Origin: a bacterium
Lineage (GTDB): Bacteria > Planctomycetota > Phycisphaerae > Phycisphaerales > UBA1924
NCBI GenBank assembly: GCA_024743075.1
Contig: JANSXG010000009.1
Span: forward strand, 1-41,078
Reading direction: 5' to 3'
Length of the DNA stretch: 41,078 nucleotides
Position numbers and translations under genes: made by a program
The notes under the pieces: model-generated
The model's input: only the letters and a program-made list of their open reading frames with translations
Databases searched by the model: none
Told to the model about the DNA's origin: nothing
Part shown: piece after piece, positions 38,541 to 41,078 of the stretch
How the letters are laid out: each line of letters opens with the position of its first letter
Position numbering within the stretch: position 1 is the stretch's first letter

Positions 38541-39517
38541 GTGGTGCGCTCACCGGCGGTCGCCGGCGACGGCTCGACCGGTTTGGGTTCCACCGCCTGC
38601 TGAGGCCCGCCGCTGAGACCGCGCCGTTCGAGGAAGCGGTCCCACTCGGTCGCGATGTTCGCTGCGAGCTGGGCGTAGTCCATAGCGCCCGGGCACCAGC
38701 GTGCGTACTCGAAGATCGTCTGTCCGAAACTCGGGCACTCGGCGAGTTTGATGTTGCGACGAATCGCCGGACGGAGCACACGGGCACCCTTCCACGGCAC
38801 GTCCTGTTGGAGCGAGTCCTTGAAGAACTGCTCGAGGTCGGCCACGATCTCCTTCGATAGGCGCGTGTTCTCTTCGTGCATCGAGAGCACCACGCCGCTG
38901 ACCCGGAGTTTCGGGTTGATCTCCCGCGCGACCAACGACACCGTTTCGAGCAGTTTGCCGACACCCTGCAGCGCGAGGAAGTGCGCCTGCATCGGTACGA
39001 CCACTTCGCGAGACGCCGCCAGCCCGTTGAGCGTCAGCAGCCCGAGCGACGGCGGGCAGTCGATGAGCACGTACTCGTACTCGCTGAGCAGCGGCTGGAT
39101 CGCGTTCCGAAGGCGGAGGTGGCGCTGCGGCGCGTTGGCCAGTTCGGTTTCGACCGCCGCCTGATCTGTGACCGCCGGGATCACACCGAGGTTCTCGCGG
39201 GTCTTTACCACCGCTCGACGCGCATCAACGGGGTCCGTTTCAGCACTGAGGAGCAGGTCATAGACCGAGAGGTGGTCCTCGTCGATCTCGACACCCAAAT
39301 GCAGGGTGGCATGGGCTTGAGGGTCCATGTCGATAATCAGGGTGGACTTGCCGAGTTCCGCGAGCGCCGCGGCGAGGTTCACGACTGTGGTCGTCTTCCC
39401 CACGCCGCCTTTCTGGTTCATGAAAGCCATGACCCGGGACATCGAGTGGGGGCGCGGAGCCGGCTTTTGGCCAGATTCGCTCGTCCGATGTGTCGCAGAT
39501 CCGTCTGCTGGCTCCAT
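38537..39517 (-). CDS. ParA/Soj-family partitioning ATPase
   Basis: A 326-residue deviant Walker ATPase. Walker A is FMNQKGGVGKTTTVVN (signature K36, catalytic K41). Walker A' is LIIDMDPQAHAT, and switch II/Walker B is YVLIDCPPSLGLLTLNGL. Further blocks are VVVPMQAHFLALQGVGKLLETV and FGQTIFEYA. It should dimerise on ATP and bind DNA nonspecifically, acting in chromosome or cargo positioning. An extra proline-rich tail (300-326) follows the domain. The true start may be 39442 (MSRVMAF), since the first 25 residues are low-complexity and no ribosome site precedes 39517. No parB is next to it; instead murJ overlaps its stop. Confidence 0.88.
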   Translation of the reverse strand: MEPADGSATHRTSESGQKPAPRPHSMSRVMAFMNQKGGVGKTTTVVNLAAALAELGKSTLIIDMDPQAHATLHLGVEIDEDHLSVYDLLLSAETDPVDARRAVVKTRENLGVIPAVTDQAAVETELANAPQRHLRLRNAIQPLLSEYEYVLIDCPPSLGLLTLNGLAASREVVVPMQAHFLALQGVGKLLETVSLVAREINPKLRVSGVVLSMHEENTRLSKEIVADLEQFFKDSLQQDVPWKGARVLRPAIRRNIKLAECPSFGQTIFEYARWCPGAMDYAQLAANIATEWDRFLERRGLSGGPQQAVEPKPVEPSPATAGERTT

Positions 39518-39769
39518 GGCGCGAGTGTATCACGAGCGGTCGGCCGATCGCGAGTACGCCGGGCATCCGTCGACGGTTGTCGCAGGGTTATCGGGCATGA
39601 TGGATTTCCGAACGGATGCGGCCTGCGCCGGATCGGTGAACGATGAAATCCCCTCCAATCTGCCTTTCAGACTCGAATGCGGCGAGCGGAACGCCGATTC
39701 AGCGTGGGTACGTCAGATTCCCTGGCCCGGCGGGTCAGGTGGGCATCGTGGCGAAACGGGGCGCAGCGC

Positions 39770-41014
39770 GTGAAACGACGACAGGACATGTCAGGCCGGG
39801 AGGTTGCTGATCTGCACGAGCGGCTCAGCCGCAAGCTCGGTGATTCGAGCTTGCCGACCCTGCCCGAGGTCGCGCTGCGGATTATGGAACTCGTGAGCAA
39901 CGAGCGGTCGACGATCGACCAGTTCGCCGAGGTCATTCAGTCCGACCAGGCCCTCACGGGTCGGTTGCTCCGGCTCGCCAACTCTGCTCACTACGCCCAG
40001 CGCAAGCCGGTCACATCCCTGAACCGGACGATGGTGCTCATCGGCATGGACCGCCTGAAGGCCATGGCTCTCGGCTTCCACCTCTCGAAAGCCGCGGCCG
40101 CCGACGAAAGCGCCTTCGGGTTCAAGCGTCAGTGGACCGTCTCGCTCTTTCGGGCATGGTTCGCCCTGCGTCTCGCGGAGCGGTTCGACAAGTCGATTTC
40201 CGGCGAGGCGTTCATCATCGGGCTGATGAGTGATTCCGGCGTTCCCATGATGCCCCGACTTGCGGGCGAGCAGTACGCCGAACTCGTGACCCCGGAGATG
40301 CCGCCCGCGCTGCGGCTGAAGAACGAGTTCGAGCACTTCGAGTTCACTCATGTGGATGTCGCCGCGGTCCTCTGTCGCCTCTGGCGTTTCCCGAGCGTGC
40401 TGGCCAAGCCGATCTGCCTGCACCACAGCCCCGCCCGCCCGGTCGAGGAGACCGACGGCTCGTACGACGGGCCGTCCCTGCTCCACGCCATCGCGTACTT
40501 CGCCGGATCGCTCCCGATGTCCCCGGAGAACAGCGATCTTCCCGCCAGCATCGCCGAGGCCGGTTTCGCCGAACTCGCGGAACATCTCTTCGGGTTGAGC
40601 GCCGCAGAGGTCGAGCAGATCCTCCTCGACTCCGGCAAGGACTTCACGGCCACACGCGACATGTTCTCTCATATCGTCGATCGTTCGATGAGCGTGGATG
40701 CCATTCTCCAGAAGGCCAACCACTATCTCGGCGACTCGGTCAACAGCCTGTGTGAGGAGTCTCTGGAGCACGAGCGCCTGCTCGGCGAGGTGCTGCGTTT
40801 CGAGGCCGGCGGCCTGCAGTTGGAAATGGAGCGGGCGGTCGATCAGCTCGTCACCGTCTACATCAACGACGCGGCCGGCAAGCGACTGCTTTCAGAAGAA
40901 ATCAACCTCACGCTCCAGGACGAGGGTGAGATCCGCCAGCTGCTGCTGCTCGACGAGGCCAGCGATGAAGAACTTCGCAACGTCTTCGACGGCCTCCGTC
41001 GCCTCGCGGCCTGA
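39770..41014 (+). CDS. HDOD-domain signalling protein
   Basis: A 414-residue cytoplasmic protein. An HDOD domain covers about 25-225: SLPTLPEVALRIMELVSNERS, then VIQSDQALTGRLLRLANSAHY, VTSLNRTMVLIGMDRLKAMAL, and later AVLCRLWRFPSVLAKPICLHHSP. The domain is a catalytically dead relative of HD phosphohydrolases found in two-component and cyclic-nucleotide signalling. The rest (240-414) is helical, with no GGDEF, EAL or receiver domain visible. The start is uncertain: GTG 39770 or ATG 39788. It is divergent from parA (about 250 bases apart). Confidence 0.82.
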   Translation: MKRRQDMSGREVADLHERLSRKLGDSSLPTLPEVALRIMELVSNERSTIDQFAEVIQSDQALTGRLLRLANSAHYAQRKPVTSLNRTMVLIGMDRLKAMALGFHLSKAAAADESAFGFKRQWTVSLFRAWFALRLAERFDKSISGEAFIIGLMSDSGVPMMPRLAGEQYAELVTPEMPPALRLKNEFEHFEFTHVDVAAVLCRLWRFPSVLAKPICLHHSPARPVEETDGSYDGPSLLHAIAYFAGSLPMSPENSDLPASIAEAGFAELAEHLFGLSAAEVEQILLDSGKDFTATRDMFSHIVDRSMSVDAILQKANHYLGDSVNSLCEESLEHERLLGEVLRFEAGGLQLEMERAVDQLVTVYINDAAGKRLLSEEINLTLQDEGEIRQLLLLDEASDEELRNVFDGLRRLAA

Positions 41015-41078
41015 TCGCGACCCCGCACCATCCGCCGACGCCCGACTACAGTGGGGCGGTGTCGACCCGGATCACCGA

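Noticed and set aside
41059-41078. Possible GTG start of a further gene at the right edge
   Set aside because: Only six codons are visible, too little to support a gene.
1-41078. tRNA, rRNA, CRISPR arrays, prophage or integrative element boundaries
   Set aside because: None seen on either strand by eye. No att-like direct repeats flank a block of foreign genes; a tRNA scan would be needed to be certain.

Overview
The window looks like chromosomal DNA of a planctomycete, most likely of the class Phycisphaerae. The evidence is indirect, since no rRNA or other marker gene is present. The DNA is GC-rich. Several secreted proteins end in a PxPG-hydrophobic-Arg-cluster tail, a PEP-CTERM-like variant. 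A large secreted protein ends in a two-repeat dockerin-like domain of the type common in that group. Many small lipoproteins and secreted proteins of unknown function are also present. No tRNA, rRNA, CRISPR array, prophage or complete insertion sequence was seen; the only mobile-element gene is a Y1 (HUH) transposase cut by the left edge.

Layout. 1-2504: transposase fragment, MDR oxidoreductase, SnoaL-like protein and a DUF2314 lipoprotein. 2629-6416: a surface-protein block (two CHRD proteins and a DUF4394 protein, all with PxPG tails) transcribed divergently from an ECF sigma factor and its RskA-like anti-sigma partner. 6442-11051: a GNAT acetyltransferase, then two related secreted proteins: a 981-residue mosaic ending in a dockerin, and a 297-residue single-copy relative with a sorting tail. 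The 412-bp region upstream of the latter holds two near-identical operator-like palindromes. 11464-15339: translation and RNA genes (ArfB-like hydrolase, RsmD, CCA-adding enzyme) with a beta-barrel-like protein and a small membrane protein. 15585-19484: three consecutive, mutually related exported proteins with a Clp/NfeD-type serine protease fold. 19578-26671: M3 peptidase, CsaA, an exported DUF6263-like protein, a PLP decarboxylase and polyphosphate kinase. 26681-29125: a redox/Fe-S group (YpdA-like oxidoreductase, DCC protein, IscX, Isc-type ferredoxin). 29343-33193: uncharacterised proteins and a DUF456 protein. 33194-41014: glucan phosphorylase, an entericidin-like lipoprotein, a MurJ flippase with an N-terminal VanZ-like domain, a ParA ATPase overlapping it, and an HDOD protein.

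The most interesting system is the Clp-fold trio. The first member keeps the fold but lacks both the glycine-rich oxyanion motif and the nucleophile serine. The second keeps the serine and has a nearby lysine. The third keeps the serine but has no lysine in its catalytic domain. This suggests a membrane- or envelope-associated proteolytic assembly with a pseudoprotease partner. Next in interest are the VanZ-MurJ fusion translationally coupled to ParA, an attenuator-like terminator immediately ahead of iscX, and the paired palindromes upstream of the single-module secreted protein.

All functional statements rest on reading translations and motifs by eye. No database search was run, and family names are recognition-based.
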